A stretch of 45,796 nt of DNA from Magnetospirillum moscoviense (GTDB lineage Bacteria > Pseudomonadota > Alphaproteobacteria > Rhodospirillales > Magnetospirillaceae). Below, piece by piece: positions 37,008-45,099 of this stretch (its first letter is position 1; every line of letters starts with the position of its first letter). Below the pieces are notes generated by a model. The model saw nothing but the letters and a program-made list of their open reading frames with translations, had not been told where the DNA came from and did no database searches. The DNA lies in assembly GCF_001650635.1 (NCBI RefSeq), contig NZ_LWQU01000131.1:1-45796 (forward strand), written 5' to 3'. A program made the position numbers and the translations under genes.

Positions 37008-38168
37008 ATGAAGGGTCGCGTGAAGATGGATTGGCGCCGCTGCGCCAGGCGCGTGCTGACGCAAGTCTTTGGTGTCGGGGCGGTAACTCTGTTGTCGGCC
37101 TGCTCGTCGGTTCCCGATGCCGTCAATCCGGTTGAATGGTACAAGGGCGCCAGCGACCTGATCACCGGGCGCGAGCGTCCCGAGGTGGCCAGCCCGGCCT
37201 CGAACGCCAAGGGCTACCCGGATGTCAACACCGTGCCGCAGCGCACCTCGGACACCCGCAAGGACCTTCCCAAGGGCCTGGTCGCCGACCGCTCCAACGC
37301 CAAGTATGCCGATCCGGTCCCGCGTGAGGTCGCGCCGACCAAGCCGTTGGCCAAGCGCACGCCCGCGCCGGCGGACACCCAGGTCGCCAACTCGGCGCAG
37401 GGTGTGGTGCCGCCCAAGCCGGCGGTCCAGGCCAGCCCGTTGCCGGATTCTGGAACCCAGGTGGCCCAGGCGGCCGAGCAGCCTCGGCTGTCGCCCGACC
37501 GCCGTCAGCCGACCGCCCGCGGCGAATTGGGCCCCGACGCGCCGCCCGCCAGCATGAACATGCAGCCGCCCGCCCGCGCCGATGTGCCCGAGCAGGTGCC
37601 GATGCCCGGCGGCCGCAAGATGAAGCCGATTCAAGAGCAGTTCCAGAAGCGTCTGGCGGAATCCGCCCAGACCAGCGTCTATCCCGGCATGGTCGATATG
37701 CCGCGCCCGGCCTCGGCTGGCGGCGCCTATGCCGACGACGCCCCGATTCATTTGGTTCCGCCCACCGGCCGTCGTGGCGGCAGCAGCGGCGGCGGCAAGG
37801 GCCTTGCGGCGCCGGCCCCGGCTCCGGCTCCGGCGGCGTCCTTCCAGGTGGCGTCGCTCGACTTCACCGGGGCGTCGGCCAAGCTGTCCTCGGCCGACCG
37901 GGCCGCCATCGCCGAGGTCGCTCGGCTTTACAAGCAGACCGGTGGCGTGGTCCGGGTGATCGGGTTCGCGCCGACGCCGGAATTCTCGGCCGGTGACGCC
38001 GTCCACCAGTTGATGGGCGGGTTGGATGCCTCGAATGATCGCGCCGTCGCCGTCGCCCGCGAATTGTCGCGCCGTGGCGTGCCGGCCAGCAAGATCATGG
38101 TGGCCGCCGATCCCAGCTATGCCAGCATGGGCGGTGCCGGGGCCCAGGTCTATCTCGACGTGATTTGA
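37008..38168 (+). CDS. Lipoprotein with a C-terminal OmpA-like domain
   Basis: The protein has 386 residues from ATG 37008; ATG 37026 is also possible. The lipobox LLSAC gives a lipidated Cys at about residue 30. Residues about 40-270 are low-complexity and rich in Pro, Ala, Gln and Arg, as in periplasm-spanning linkers. Residues about 280-385 resemble an OmpA-like peptidoglycan-binding domain, with SLDFTGASAKLSSADR, VRVIGFAPTPE and NDRAVAVARELSRRGVPASKI. The last part is degenerate, so binding is inferred. It likely tethers the outer membrane to peptidoglycan. It overlaps the next gene by 4 bp. Confidence 0.8.
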   Translation: MKGRVKMDWRRCARRVLTQVFGVGAVTLLSACSSVPDAVNPVEWYKGASDLITGRERPEVASPASNAKGYPDVNTVPQRTSDTRKDLPKGLVADRSNAKYADPVPREVAPTKPLAKRTPAPADTQVANSAQGVVPPKPAVQASPLPDSGTQVAQAAEQPRLSPDRRQPTARGELGPDAPPASMNMQPPARADVPEQVPMPGGRKMKPIQEQFQKRLAESAQTSVYPGMVDMPRPASAGGAYADDAPIHLVPPTGRRGGSSGGGKGLAAPAPAPAPAASFQVASLDFTGASAKLSSADRAAIAEVARLYKQTGGVVRVIGFAPTPEFSAGDAVHQLMGGLDASNDRAVAVARELSRRGVPASKIMVAADPSYASMGGAGAQVYLDVI

Positions 38169-38467
38169 CGGCGGGGCGCGACCGGATCGCCGGGGCGCTG
38201 GATCGTCTGGCCCGGCATGTGCCGGCCTTCGAGCGCATGGCGATTCTTGATCACGCCATGGATTCGCCGGGTCTAAGCAAGGCCTCGCCCGAGGCGGCGG
38301 CCTGGCTGTCGATGGTGGCGACCATCCGCCATCTCCACACCGATTACGATGGCCTGCTGGCCGACTTCTATGACCCGGACGCCGCCCGTTGGGCCGTCGC
38401 CCCGGCCATCGACGACATCCTGGCCGCCTGGGGATGCCGCAGGCGGGTGTCGGACGATCAGCGGTGA
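38165..38467 (+). CDS. Small DUF2293-like protein
   Basis: The protein has 100 residues. VATIRHLHTDYDGLLADFYDPDAARWAVAPAIDDILAAWGC resembles the conserved DUF2293 core, whose role is unknown. The start is a TTG inside the stop of the lipoprotein gene (TTGA), so it depends on translational coupling. The 3' end overlaps the convergent cytochrome gene by 10 bp. It could be a nuclear-factor-independent small cytoplasmic protein; no membrane or signal sequence is seen. Confidence 0.65.
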   Translation: MTAGRDRIAGALDRLARHVPAFERMAILDHAMDSPGLSKASPEAAAWLSMVATIRHLHTDYDGLLADFYDPDAARWAVAPAIDDILAAWGCRRRVSDDQR

Positions 38468-38958
38468 TTCACTTCTGATTCCACTCGATCCAGCACGGAC
38501 ATGATCGCCTGGGTCTGTTCGGCCGACAGGGAGGCATGAGTTGGCAGGAATTCCGCCAGTCGATGGCGGCCGGCTCGGCCGCGCAATTCGCCGTCGTCGC
38601 CGCGAACCACCAGATCGCGGATCAACTCGGCAGCGGTGTCGTGGCAGTCGCCGCAGCGTTCGGCGTATAGCGGCGGCGTCGCCAACTGGGCGGCCAGCAT
38701 GATGCGGAACGAGGCGATTTCGTCGGGGCCGTAGCCGCCATTATGGATGGTCAACAATTCGGCCAAGTCTCGGCCCGAAGCGCGACCAATCAGGTGCCCG
38801 TCGATCTCGATCAGGGACCGGCGGGCGAACGGTCCGGCATGGCCGTGGCAGCCGCCGCACTGTCGGTCCCACAATTGGTGAAGGTCGCCACCCCATGCCG
38901 GGGAAAGGCCAAAGGCGGCCATTGCGGAAACCAATACAATGCGTAAGCTTGCAGCCAT
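38458..38958 (-). CDS. Secreted diheme cytochrome c
   Basis: The protein has 166 residues. A Sec signal peptide (to about residue 23) precedes two haem-attachment motifs, CGGCH at 34-38 and CGDCH at 102-106, giving two cytochrome c domains in one short chain. Each half has Leu-rich helices; Met ligands are likely but not assignable. I use ATG 38956-38958, which puts the signal peptide at the N-terminus, though it has no clear ribosome-binding site. An electron carrier in the periplasm is the likely role; partners are not in the window. Confidence 0.82.
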   Translation of the reverse strand: MAASLRIVLVSAMAAFGLSPAWGGDLHQLWDRQCGGCHGHAGPFARRSLIEIDGHLIGRASGRDLAELLTIHNGGYGPDEIASFRIMLAAQLATPPLYAERCGDCHDTAAELIRDLVVRGDDGELRGRAGRHRLAEFLPTHASLSAEQTQAIMSVLDRVESEVNHR

Positions 38959-39027
38959 GTCTTTTGCCCAATTCAAGCGGCCGGGGCGCCCAAAAAGCGC
39001 GTGATTATTCCCCCTGTGCACGCTAGA

Positions 39028-39056
39028 TATAGTGCCTTGCCTGCGCACTGGCGCAG
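39028..39056 (+). promoter_or_regulatory. Candidate -10 box and hairpin before the aminotransferase gene
   Basis: TATAGT at 39028-39033 is a possible -10 element. CTGCGC at 39041-39046 pairs with GCGCAG at 39051-39056 in the presumed leader, 20 bases before ATG 39077. No convincing -35 box was found. Confidence 0.3.
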
Positions 39057-39076
39057 TCTGTCACGAGATGGATGCC

Positions 39077-40306
39077 ATGAGCAACGACCAGGAATTCCAC
39101 CGGATCAAGCGGCTTCCGCCTTACGTCTTCGCCGAGGTCAACGCCATGAAGGCGCGCGCCCGCGCCGCCGGCGAGGACATCATCGATTTCGGCATGGGCA
39201 ATCCGGACCAGCCGACGCCGCCCCACATCGTCGAGAAGCTGGTCGAGGCCGCCCGCAATCCCCGCGCGCACCGCTATTCCATGAGCCGCGGCATCCCCGG
39301 CCTCAGGAAGGCCTTGTCGGCCTATTACGCCCGGCGCTTCGCCGTCGATATCGATCCCGAGACCGAATGCATCGTCACCCTGGGCTCGAAGGAAGGCCTG
39401 GCCAATTTGGCCAACGCCATCACCAGCCCCGGCGACATCGTGCTGGTGCCCAATCCCAGCTATCCGATCCATCCTTACGGCTTCATCATCGCCGGCGGTT
39501 CGTGCCGCTATGTGCCGGTCACGCCTGACGCCGAGTTCCTGAAGGCGCTGGATCGCGCCGTGCGCCATTCGGTGCCCAAGCCGATCGCCCTGGTGTTGAA
39601 CTATCCCAGCAATCCCACCGCCCTGCTGGCCGATCTGGATTTCTATGGCCAGGTCGTCGATTTCTGCCGCCATCATGGCATCTGGATCCTGTCGGACCTG
39701 GCCTATTCGGAAATCTATTTCGACGTGGCGCCGCCGCCCTCGATCCTGGAAGTGCCGGGCGCCAAGGACATTGCGGTCGAATTCACCTCGATGAGCAAGA
39801 CCTACAACATGCCGGGCTGGCGCATCGGCTTCGCCGCCGGCAACAAGAAGCTGATCGCCGCCCTGGCCCGCATCAAGTCGTACCTGGATTACGGCGCCTT
39901 CACGCCGATCCAGGTGGCGGCGGCCGCCGCCCTGAACGGGCCGCAGGATTGCGTCGAGGATATCCGCCAGATGTACAAGGCGCGGCGCGACGTCATCATC
40001 GAGGGCCTGGCCGCCGCCGGCTGGGACGTGCCCAGCCCGCCGGCCACCATGTTCGCCTGGGCGCCGATCCCCAAGGCCTTCGCCCATCTGGGTTCGCTGG
40101 AATTCTCGAAGCTGTTGATGCGGGAAGCCCAGGTGGCGGTGGCTCCGGGCATCGGCTTCGGCGAATATGGCGACGGCCATGTCCGCATCGGGCTTGTGGA
40201 AAACACCCAGCGCACCCGGCAGGCGGTGCGTAACATCAAGACCTTCCTGGGCCAGTACGATAAGGTCTTGGAAGATTCCGAAAAGAAACGCGCGGGAACC
40301 TGCTGA
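39077..40306 (+). CDS. Class I/II aminotransferase (AlaC / LL-DAP-aminotransferase-like)
   Basis: The protein has 409 residues. FHRIKRLPPYVFAEVNAMKA at the N-terminus and IDFGMGNPDQPTP are the mark of the AlaC branch (alanine/2-oxoglutarate transaminases, often named LL-diaminopimelate or aspartate aminotransferase). The lysine is in SMSKTYNMPGWRIGF, with NYPSNPT and the later VRIGLVENTQR. GAGATGG is upstream of ATG 39077; ATG 39068 is an alternative. It starts a four-gene block with hom, the GlpX-like gene and recJ, and overlaps hom by one base. It may supply aspartate-family or alanine nitrogen. Confidence 0.85.
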   Translation: MSNDQEFHRIKRLPPYVFAEVNAMKARARAAGEDIIDFGMGNPDQPTPPHIVEKLVEAARNPRAHRYSMSRGIPGLRKALSAYYARRFAVDIDPETECIVTLGSKEGLANLANAITSPGDIVLVPNPSYPIHPYGFIIAGGSCRYVPVTPDAEFLKALDRAVRHSVPKPIALVLNYPSNPTALLADLDFYGQVVDFCRHHGIWILSDLAYSEIYFDVAPPPSILEVPGAKDIAVEFTSMSKTYNMPGWRIGFAAGNKKLIAALARIKSYLDYGAFTPIQVAAAAALNGPQDCVEDIRQMYKARRDVIIEGLAAAGWDVPSPPATMFAWAPIPKAFAHLGSLEFSKLLMREAQVAVAPGIGFGEYGDGHVRIGLVENTQRTRQAVRNIKTFLGQYDKVLEDSEKKRAGTC

Positions 40307-41598
40307 TGAAAACCTTGAAGATTGCCGTGGCTGGCCTGGGCACCGTCGGTGCCGGCCTGGTCAAGCTGTTGTCGGACAATGCCGAGATCATCGCGCTTCG
40401 CGCCGGGCGGCGGATCGAGGTGGTGGCGGTGTCGGCCCGCGACCGCAGCCGCGATCGCGGCGTGGCGATCCCGGCCTCGGTGGCATGGTACGACGACGCC
40501 GCCAAGATGGCCGACGAGGCCGAGTGCGACGTGGTGGTCGAGGTGATCGGCGGCTCGGACGGCATTGCCCGCCAGGTGGTCGAGAACGCCATCGCCAAGG
40601 GCCGCCACGTGGTCACCGCCAACAAGGCGCTCTTGGCCCATCATGGGGCGGCGCTGGCCCGGGCGGCCGAGGACAAGGGCGTCTTGCTGGCCTTCGAGGC
40701 GGCGGTGGCCGGCGGTATCCCGATCATCAAGGCGCTGAAGGAAGGCCTGGCCGGCAACGTCATAAGCCAGGTCACCGGCATCTTGAACGGCACCTGCAAC
40801 TATATCCTGACCACCATGCGCGAAACCGGGCGGGACTTCGCCGACGTGCTGGGCGAGGCGCAGGCGCTGGGCTATGCCGAGGCCGATCCCAGCTTCGACA
40901 TCGACGGCATCGACGCCGCCCACAAGCTGTCGATCCTGACAAGCCTGGCCTTCGGGACTCCGGTCGATTTCGCCTCGGTCCATGTCGAGGGCATCCGCCA
41001 CGTTTCCGCCGACGACATCCGCTTCGCCGATCTGCTGGGCTATCGCATCAAGCTGTTGGGCATCGCCCGGATGACCGATCACGGCATCGAGCAGCGGGTC
41101 CATCCGTGCATGGTGCCGGTCAAGACGCCGATCGCCACCGTCGATGGGGTGTTCAACGCCGTGGTCGCGGAAGGCAATTTCGTCGGTCGCTCGATCTATG
41201 AAGGGCGCGGTGCCGGCGCTGGTCCGACCGCCTCGGCAGTGGCCGGCGACATCATCGACATCGCGCGCGGCAGCCGGGTGCCGGCCTTCGGCGTGCCGGC
41301 CGCCGCCCTCAAGGCGCAAGGGGTGGCCTCGATCGACCGCCGGGTCGGCGCCTATTACATGCGCCTGTCGGTGGTCGACCGCCCGGGCGTGCTGGCCGAA
41401 GTCGCCGCCACCTTGCGCGACGAGGGCGTCTCGGTCGAACAAATGATCCAGCCGGCCCGCTCGCCCGCCGACAGCGTGCCGATGGTGATGACCTTGCACG
41501 ACACCGAAGAGGCGGCGATGAACCGTGCCGTGGCCCGGATTTCCGCTCTCGACGCCGTGCTGGAACAGCCTCGCATCATCCGTATCGAAGCCCTTTGA
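40306..41598 (+). CDS. hom: Homoserine dehydrogenase
   Basis: The protein has 430 residues. The NAD(P) motif VAGLGTVGAGLVKLL is at the N-terminus, then VTANKALLA, AFEAAVAGGIPIIKALKEGLAGN and GILNGTCNYILT of the catalytic domain with the DPSFDIDGIDAAHKLSIL region holding the substrate Asp and Lys. The last 80 residues form an ACT domain (MRLSVVDRPGVLAEVAATLRDEGVSVEQM), so threonine control is likely. It reduces aspartate semialdehyde to homoserine for Met and Thr synthesis. Confidence 0.93.
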   Translation: MKTLKIAVAGLGTVGAGLVKLLSDNAEIIALRAGRRIEVVAVSARDRSRDRGVAIPASVAWYDDAAKMADEAECDVVVEVIGGSDGIARQVVENAIAKGRHVVTANKALLAHHGAALARAAEDKGVLLAFEAAVAGGIPIIKALKEGLAGNVISQVTGILNGTCNYILTTMRETGRDFADVLGEAQALGYAEADPSFDIDGIDAAHKLSILTSLAFGTPVDFASVHVEGIRHVSADDIRFADLLGYRIKLLGIARMTDHGIEQRVHPCMVPVKTPIATVDGVFNAVVAEGNFVGRSIYEGRGAGAGPTASAVAGDIIDIARGSRVPAFGVPAAALKAQGVASIDRRVGAYYMRLSVVDRPGVLAEVAATLRDEGVSVEQMIQPARSPADSVPMVMTLHDTEEAAMNRAVARISALDAVLEQPRIIRIEAL

Positions 41599-42599
41599 TG
41601 AACGAGCCCGCGATGCCCAACCGCCTTTTCGTCCCGCCACCGCGCGCGCTTGACCGCAACCTTGCCCTGGAAGTGGTGCGCGTCACCGAGGCCAGCGCCC
41701 TTGCCGCCGCCCGCTGGGTTGGGCGCGGTGAAGAGCGCGCCGCCGACCAGGCCGCCGCCGAGGCGATGCGTGAGGCGCTGAACAGCCTGTCCATGGACGG
41801 CAACGTCGTCAATGGCGAGGGCGAGGAATGCTCGGGCAAGGTCGGCACCGGCACCGGACCCAGGCTCGACATCGTACTGACCGCCATCGAGGGCGCCACC
41901 ATCTGCGCCAAGGCCGGCCATAACGCGCTGTCGGTGGTGGCCGCCACCGAGCAGGGCTCGTTCTTGCAGGTTCCCAGCGGCGTCTATATGGAAAAGATCG
42001 CCGCCGGTCCGGATGTGCCCGAAGGCGTGCTGGATCTGGACCTGCCGGCCGAGGTGATGGTCGCCCGCGTCGCCGAGGCCAAGGGCGTGCCGGTATCGTC
42101 CTTGACCGTGTGCATGCTGGATCGGCCGCGCCACACCGACATGCTGGGCCGCATCTACGAAGCCGGAGCCCGCGTCGTGCTGATCGAGGCCGGCGACGTG
42201 TCGGGGGCCATCGCCACCGGCCTGCCGGAAACCGGCATCGACCTTTACATGGGCTCGGGCGGTGCCGCCCAGGGCGTGCTGGCCGCTGCCGGCCTGAAAT
42301 GCCTGGGCGGGCGCATGCAGTGCCGCTTGCTGCTCAGGAACGAGGAAGAGCGCGGCCGGGCGCGTCGTGCCGGCTTCACCGATCTGGCGCGCAAGTTCGA
42401 CCTGGACGACATGGTCAAGGGCCATGTGATGTTCGCCGCCACCGGCATCACCAGCGGTCACATCCTGGACGGTGTGACCCTGTTCGACGGCGGGGCGGTC
42501 AGCCATTCGCTGGTCATGCGCTCGGCCACCGGCACGGTGCGCAAGATGACGGCGCGGCACGACTTCAAGCGCCACATCCTGCTGCATCAGGACCCATGA
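41598..42599 (+). CDS. glpX: GlpX-like (class II fructose-1,6-bisphosphatase) protein with altered active site
   Basis: The protein has 333 residues and clear class II FBPase similarity: RNLALEVVRVTEASALAAARWVGRG, HNALSVVAATEQG, YMEKIAAG, CMLDRPRH and VMFAATGITSG. The active site differs. The usual DPLEGTT is TAIEGAT, so the metal Asp (Asp85 of E. coli numbering, from memory) is Thr95. The usual GGAPEG is GGAAQG, so the metal Glu (Glu213) is Gln225. The usual GEGERDEAPMLYIGEKVG is shortened by about 7 residues, with the catalytic Asp61 position lost. Asp50, Glu74 and Glu98 remain. It may be a pseudoenzyme or have another activity. The gene overlaps hom by one base and recJ by four, in its usual place. 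Confidence 0.88.
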   Translation: MNEPAMPNRLFVPPPRALDRNLALEVVRVTEASALAAARWVGRGEERAADQAAAEAMREALNSLSMDGNVVNGEGEECSGKVGTGTGPRLDIVLTAIEGATICAKAGHNALSVVAATEQGSFLQVPSGVYMEKIAAGPDVPEGVLDLDLPAEVMVARVAEAKGVPVSSLTVCMLDRPRHTDMLGRIYEAGARVVLIEAGDVSGAIATGLPETGIDLYMGSGGAAQGVLAAAGLKCLGGRMQCRLLLRNEEERGRARRAGFTDLARKFDLDDMVKGHVMFAATGITSGHILDGVTLFDGGAVSHSLVMRSATGTVRKMTARHDFKRHILLHQDP

Positions 42600-44368
42600 C
42601 CACCGGCCCCGCCTTCCTGGGGGTTGAACGGTCGCTGACCGGTCGGCGCTGGCAGGAAAGCGGGGGTGATTCGCGTCTGGCCCTGACGTTCTCCCAACGC
42701 CTGGGACTGCCGGAAGTGGTGGGGCGGGTGTTGGCGGCCCGGGGCGTCGGTCTGGCCGACGCCGAAAACTTCCTGGCGCCCACCCTGCGCGCCTTGCTGC
42801 CCGATCCCTTCCATCTGAAGGACATGGACAAGGCGGCCCGGCGCATCGCCCGCGCGGTGCAGGGCGGCGAAGCCATTGGCATCTTCGGCGATTACGACGT
42901 CGACGGCGCCACCTCGTCGGCGCTGCTGGCCCGGTTCCTGCGCGCGGCCGGCGCCACGGTCCAGGTACACATCCCCGACCGCATCGCCGAGGGCTACGGC
43001 CCCAACCTGCCGGCCCTGCTGTGTTTGAAGGATGCCGGTGTGGGGGTGGTGGTGACGGTCGATTGCGGCACCACCGCCTACGAGCCGCTGAAGGGCGCCG
43101 CCGAGGCCGGCCTGGACGTGGTGGTGGTCGATCATCACGAGGCCGAGCCCGACCTGCCCGCGGCTTTCGCGGTGGTCAATCCCAACCGCGTCGACGAGGA
43201 CAGCCCGCACGGCCATCTGGCGGCGGTCGGCGTGACCTTCCTGCTGGTGGTGGCGGTCAACCGGGTGCTGAAGGATTCTGGCTGGTACCAGGGGCGCGCC
43301 ATGCCCGACCCCCTGCAATGGCTGGACGTCGTGGCGTTGGGCACGGTGTGCGACGTGGTGCCGCTGAAGGGCGTCAACCGCGCCCTGGTGACGCAAGGCC
43401 TGAAGGTGATGGCCAAGCGGGCCAACGTCGGCCTGACGGCGTTGTCCGACATCGCCGGCATCCGCGAGCGACCGGACGCCTATCACCTGGGCTATGTGCT
43501 GGGGCCGCGCGTCAATGCCGGCGGCCGGGTCGGCGAGGCGCCGTTGGGCCATACTCTGCTGGCCTGCGACGCCCCCTTGGAGGCGGCGGAAATGGCCCGG
43601 CGTCTGGACGGCTATAACCGCGAGCGCCAAGAGATCGAGGCCGCCGTGCTGCTGGAAGCCATCGAGCAGGTGGAGGGCCGTCCCGACGACGGGCTGCCGC
43701 TGCTGGTGGCGGCCGGCGAGAACTGGCATCCCGGCGTCATCGGCATCGTCGCCGGCCGTCTGAAGGAACGCTATGCCCGCCCGGCCTGCGTGATCGCGCT
43801 GGAAGGCGGCGAGGGCAAGGGCTCGGGCCGTTCGGTGGCCGGTTTGGACCTGGGAGCGGCGATCATCGCCGCCCGCCAGGCCGGCATCTTGAAGGCCGGC
43901 GGCGGCCACGCCATGGCGGCCGGCTTCACCGTGGCGCGCGAACGCCTGGACGATTTCAAGACCTTCCTGGCCGAGCGCCTGCAGGCCCAGTTGACCGGCG
44001 AATTGGTGCCGGTGCTGGAGCTGGACGGCGCCCTGGATTGCGCCGGCTGCACGGTGGATCTGATCGAGACCTTGAAGCAGATCGGTCCGTTCGGGGCGGG
44101 CAATGCCGAGCCGCGCTTCGCGGTGTCGGCGGCTCGTATCGTCAAGGCCGACGTGGTGGGCCAAGGCCATGTGCGACTGATCCTGGTCGGGCAGGGCGGC
44201 CAACGCCTGAAGGCCATTGCGTTTCGCGCCGCCGACAGCGACATGGGGCTGGCGCTGCTGCGTTCGGCCGGCCAGACCTTCCATTTGGCTGGGACTCTTC
44301 GGGCTGATTCGTGGCAAGGAACCACCTCGGTCCAGCTGGTGGTCGATGACGCCGCGCCGGCCCGGTGA
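42596..44368 (+). CDS. recJ: Single-strand-specific DNA exonuclease RecJ
   Basis: The protein has 590 residues. DHH motifs are intact: IFGDYDVDGATSSALL (motif I), VVVTVDCGT, VVVDHHEAEP (motif III), with GPRVNAGGRVGEAPLG and the DHHA1 GSGRSVAGLDL and KAGGGHAMAAGF. An OB-fold and C-terminal part end the chain. RecJ degrades 5' single-strand ends in recombination and mismatch repair. ATG 42596 overlaps the GlpX gene stop (ATGA). The longer frame upstream is a shadow. Confidence 0.93.
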   Translation: MTTGPAFLGVERSLTGRRWQESGGDSRLALTFSQRLGLPEVVGRVLAARGVGLADAENFLAPTLRALLPDPFHLKDMDKAARRIARAVQGGEAIGIFGDYDVDGATSSALLARFLRAAGATVQVHIPDRIAEGYGPNLPALLCLKDAGVGVVVTVDCGTTAYEPLKGAAEAGLDVVVVDHHEAEPDLPAAFAVVNPNRVDEDSPHGHLAAVGVTFLLVVAVNRVLKDSGWYQGRAMPDPLQWLDVVALGTVCDVVPLKGVNRALVTQGLKVMAKRANVGLTALSDIAGIRERPDAYHLGYVLGPRVNAGGRVGEAPLGHTLLACDAPLEAAEMARRLDGYNRERQEIEAAVLLEAIEQVEGRPDDGLPLLVAAGENWHPGVIGIVAGRLKERYARPACVIALEGGEGKGSGRSVAGLDLGAAIIAARQAGILKAGGGHAMAAGFTVARERLDDFKTFLAERLQAQLTGELVPVLELDGALDCAGCTVDLIETLKQIGPFGAGNAEPRFAVSAARIVKADVVGQGHVRLILVGQGGQRLKAIAFRAADSDMGLALLRSAGQTFHLAGTLRADSWQGTTSVQLVVDDAAPAR

Positions 44369-44434
44369 TTTTTTCCCAAAAGCCACTTGATTTCCCCCCC
44401 CACCCCCTGTATCTAGACGCCCTCACCTCGCGAC

Positions 44435-44510
44435 GTCCCCATCGTCTAGAGGCCTAGGACACCGCCCTTTCACGGCGGCGACAGGGGTTCGAATCCCCTT
44501 GGGGACGCCA
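44435..44510 (+). tRNA. tRNA-Glu (anticodon TTC)
   Basis: The 76-base cloverleaf is complete with an encoded CCA. GTCCCCA pairs with TGGGGAC, and the anticodon stem CCGCC/GGCGG holds CTTTCAC, anticodon TTC. The T loop is GTTCGAA. The DNA after its 3' end is clearly lower in GC, and tRNA-Glu genes are frequent integration sites. Confidence 0.96.
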
Positions 44511-44712
44511 CGCGATTTCAATGACTTAGCAAGATTTGAAATCTTCCGTCTTCCGTATTTCTTCCGTCTTCGTCGATGGAAAGGAGTGGATTGCGGTGGA
44601 TAGCGCATGGCTGGAATGTTTCCGCCGTGGGCATGGTTCGTATCAGTTCACCCGCTCCCCCGGCCCTGGCTGATCCCGGAGCAGTTCCTCGGCGGCAAAA
44701 TTCCAATCCGAA
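44511..44712. other. Gene-free, AT-richer stretch after tRNA-Glu with short direct repeats
   Basis: No real gene is seen. TCTTCCGT occurs three times within about 35 bases near 44535-44570. No second copy of the tRNA 3' end (an att direct repeat) is visible in the window. Confidence 0.45.
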
Positions 44713-45099
44713 CTATCTTTTACTCACTTGGTGGAACTGGACATTTTGTTCACGGCCATAAAGGCGGCGGGCAAGGTAAGTTACGTTTTCGGCCAGATAA
44801 CGCTCAAGTTCCTCAGATGTGACCAATCCATCTTCATCACCAAACGGCTTCTTGTCGGCAGTTCCAGAGGCGCCTAGCAGGAAATGCTTGGTAAACAGCC
44901 CATGAGATTTGTCCTGCTCCCATGATGCCATCTGATCGGCAGCACCCGCTGAAATGACGGTGACGTTCGTAGGGACCTTCGGCACCTTGGGCAGAATGTT
45001 GATTGGCGAAGCATTTGGAATGACCGTGCCAGATGGGCTGATTCCTGAAAAGCATGCCTCAAGCACGACTGTAATTTTATCGGAGGGGATTTTGGCTAA
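44713..45099 (-). pseudogene. C-terminal fragment of a caspase-like (C14) protease gene cut by an IS
   Basis: The frame runs from the IS boundary at 45099 down to a stop at 44713, giving about 128 residues. VVLEACFSG is the p20 catalytic-Cys motif (usual DACFSG), followed by VTVISAGAADQMASWEQDKSHGLFTKHFL in pieces typical of C14 caspases and ending near LVTSEELERYLAENVTYLARR. The His part (usually YYSGHG) is missing, as it would lie before this. The frame is open right into the IS end with no start codon of its own kind. Composition is lower in GC than the flanks. The N-terminal half is expected beyond the right edge of the window. Confidence 0.72.

Noticed and set aside
44423-44608. Small minus-strand frame across tRNA-Glu ending in GIRTPVAAVKGRCPRPLDDGD
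   Set aside because: This is the antisense translation of the tRNA, a well-known annotation artefact; it has no independent support.
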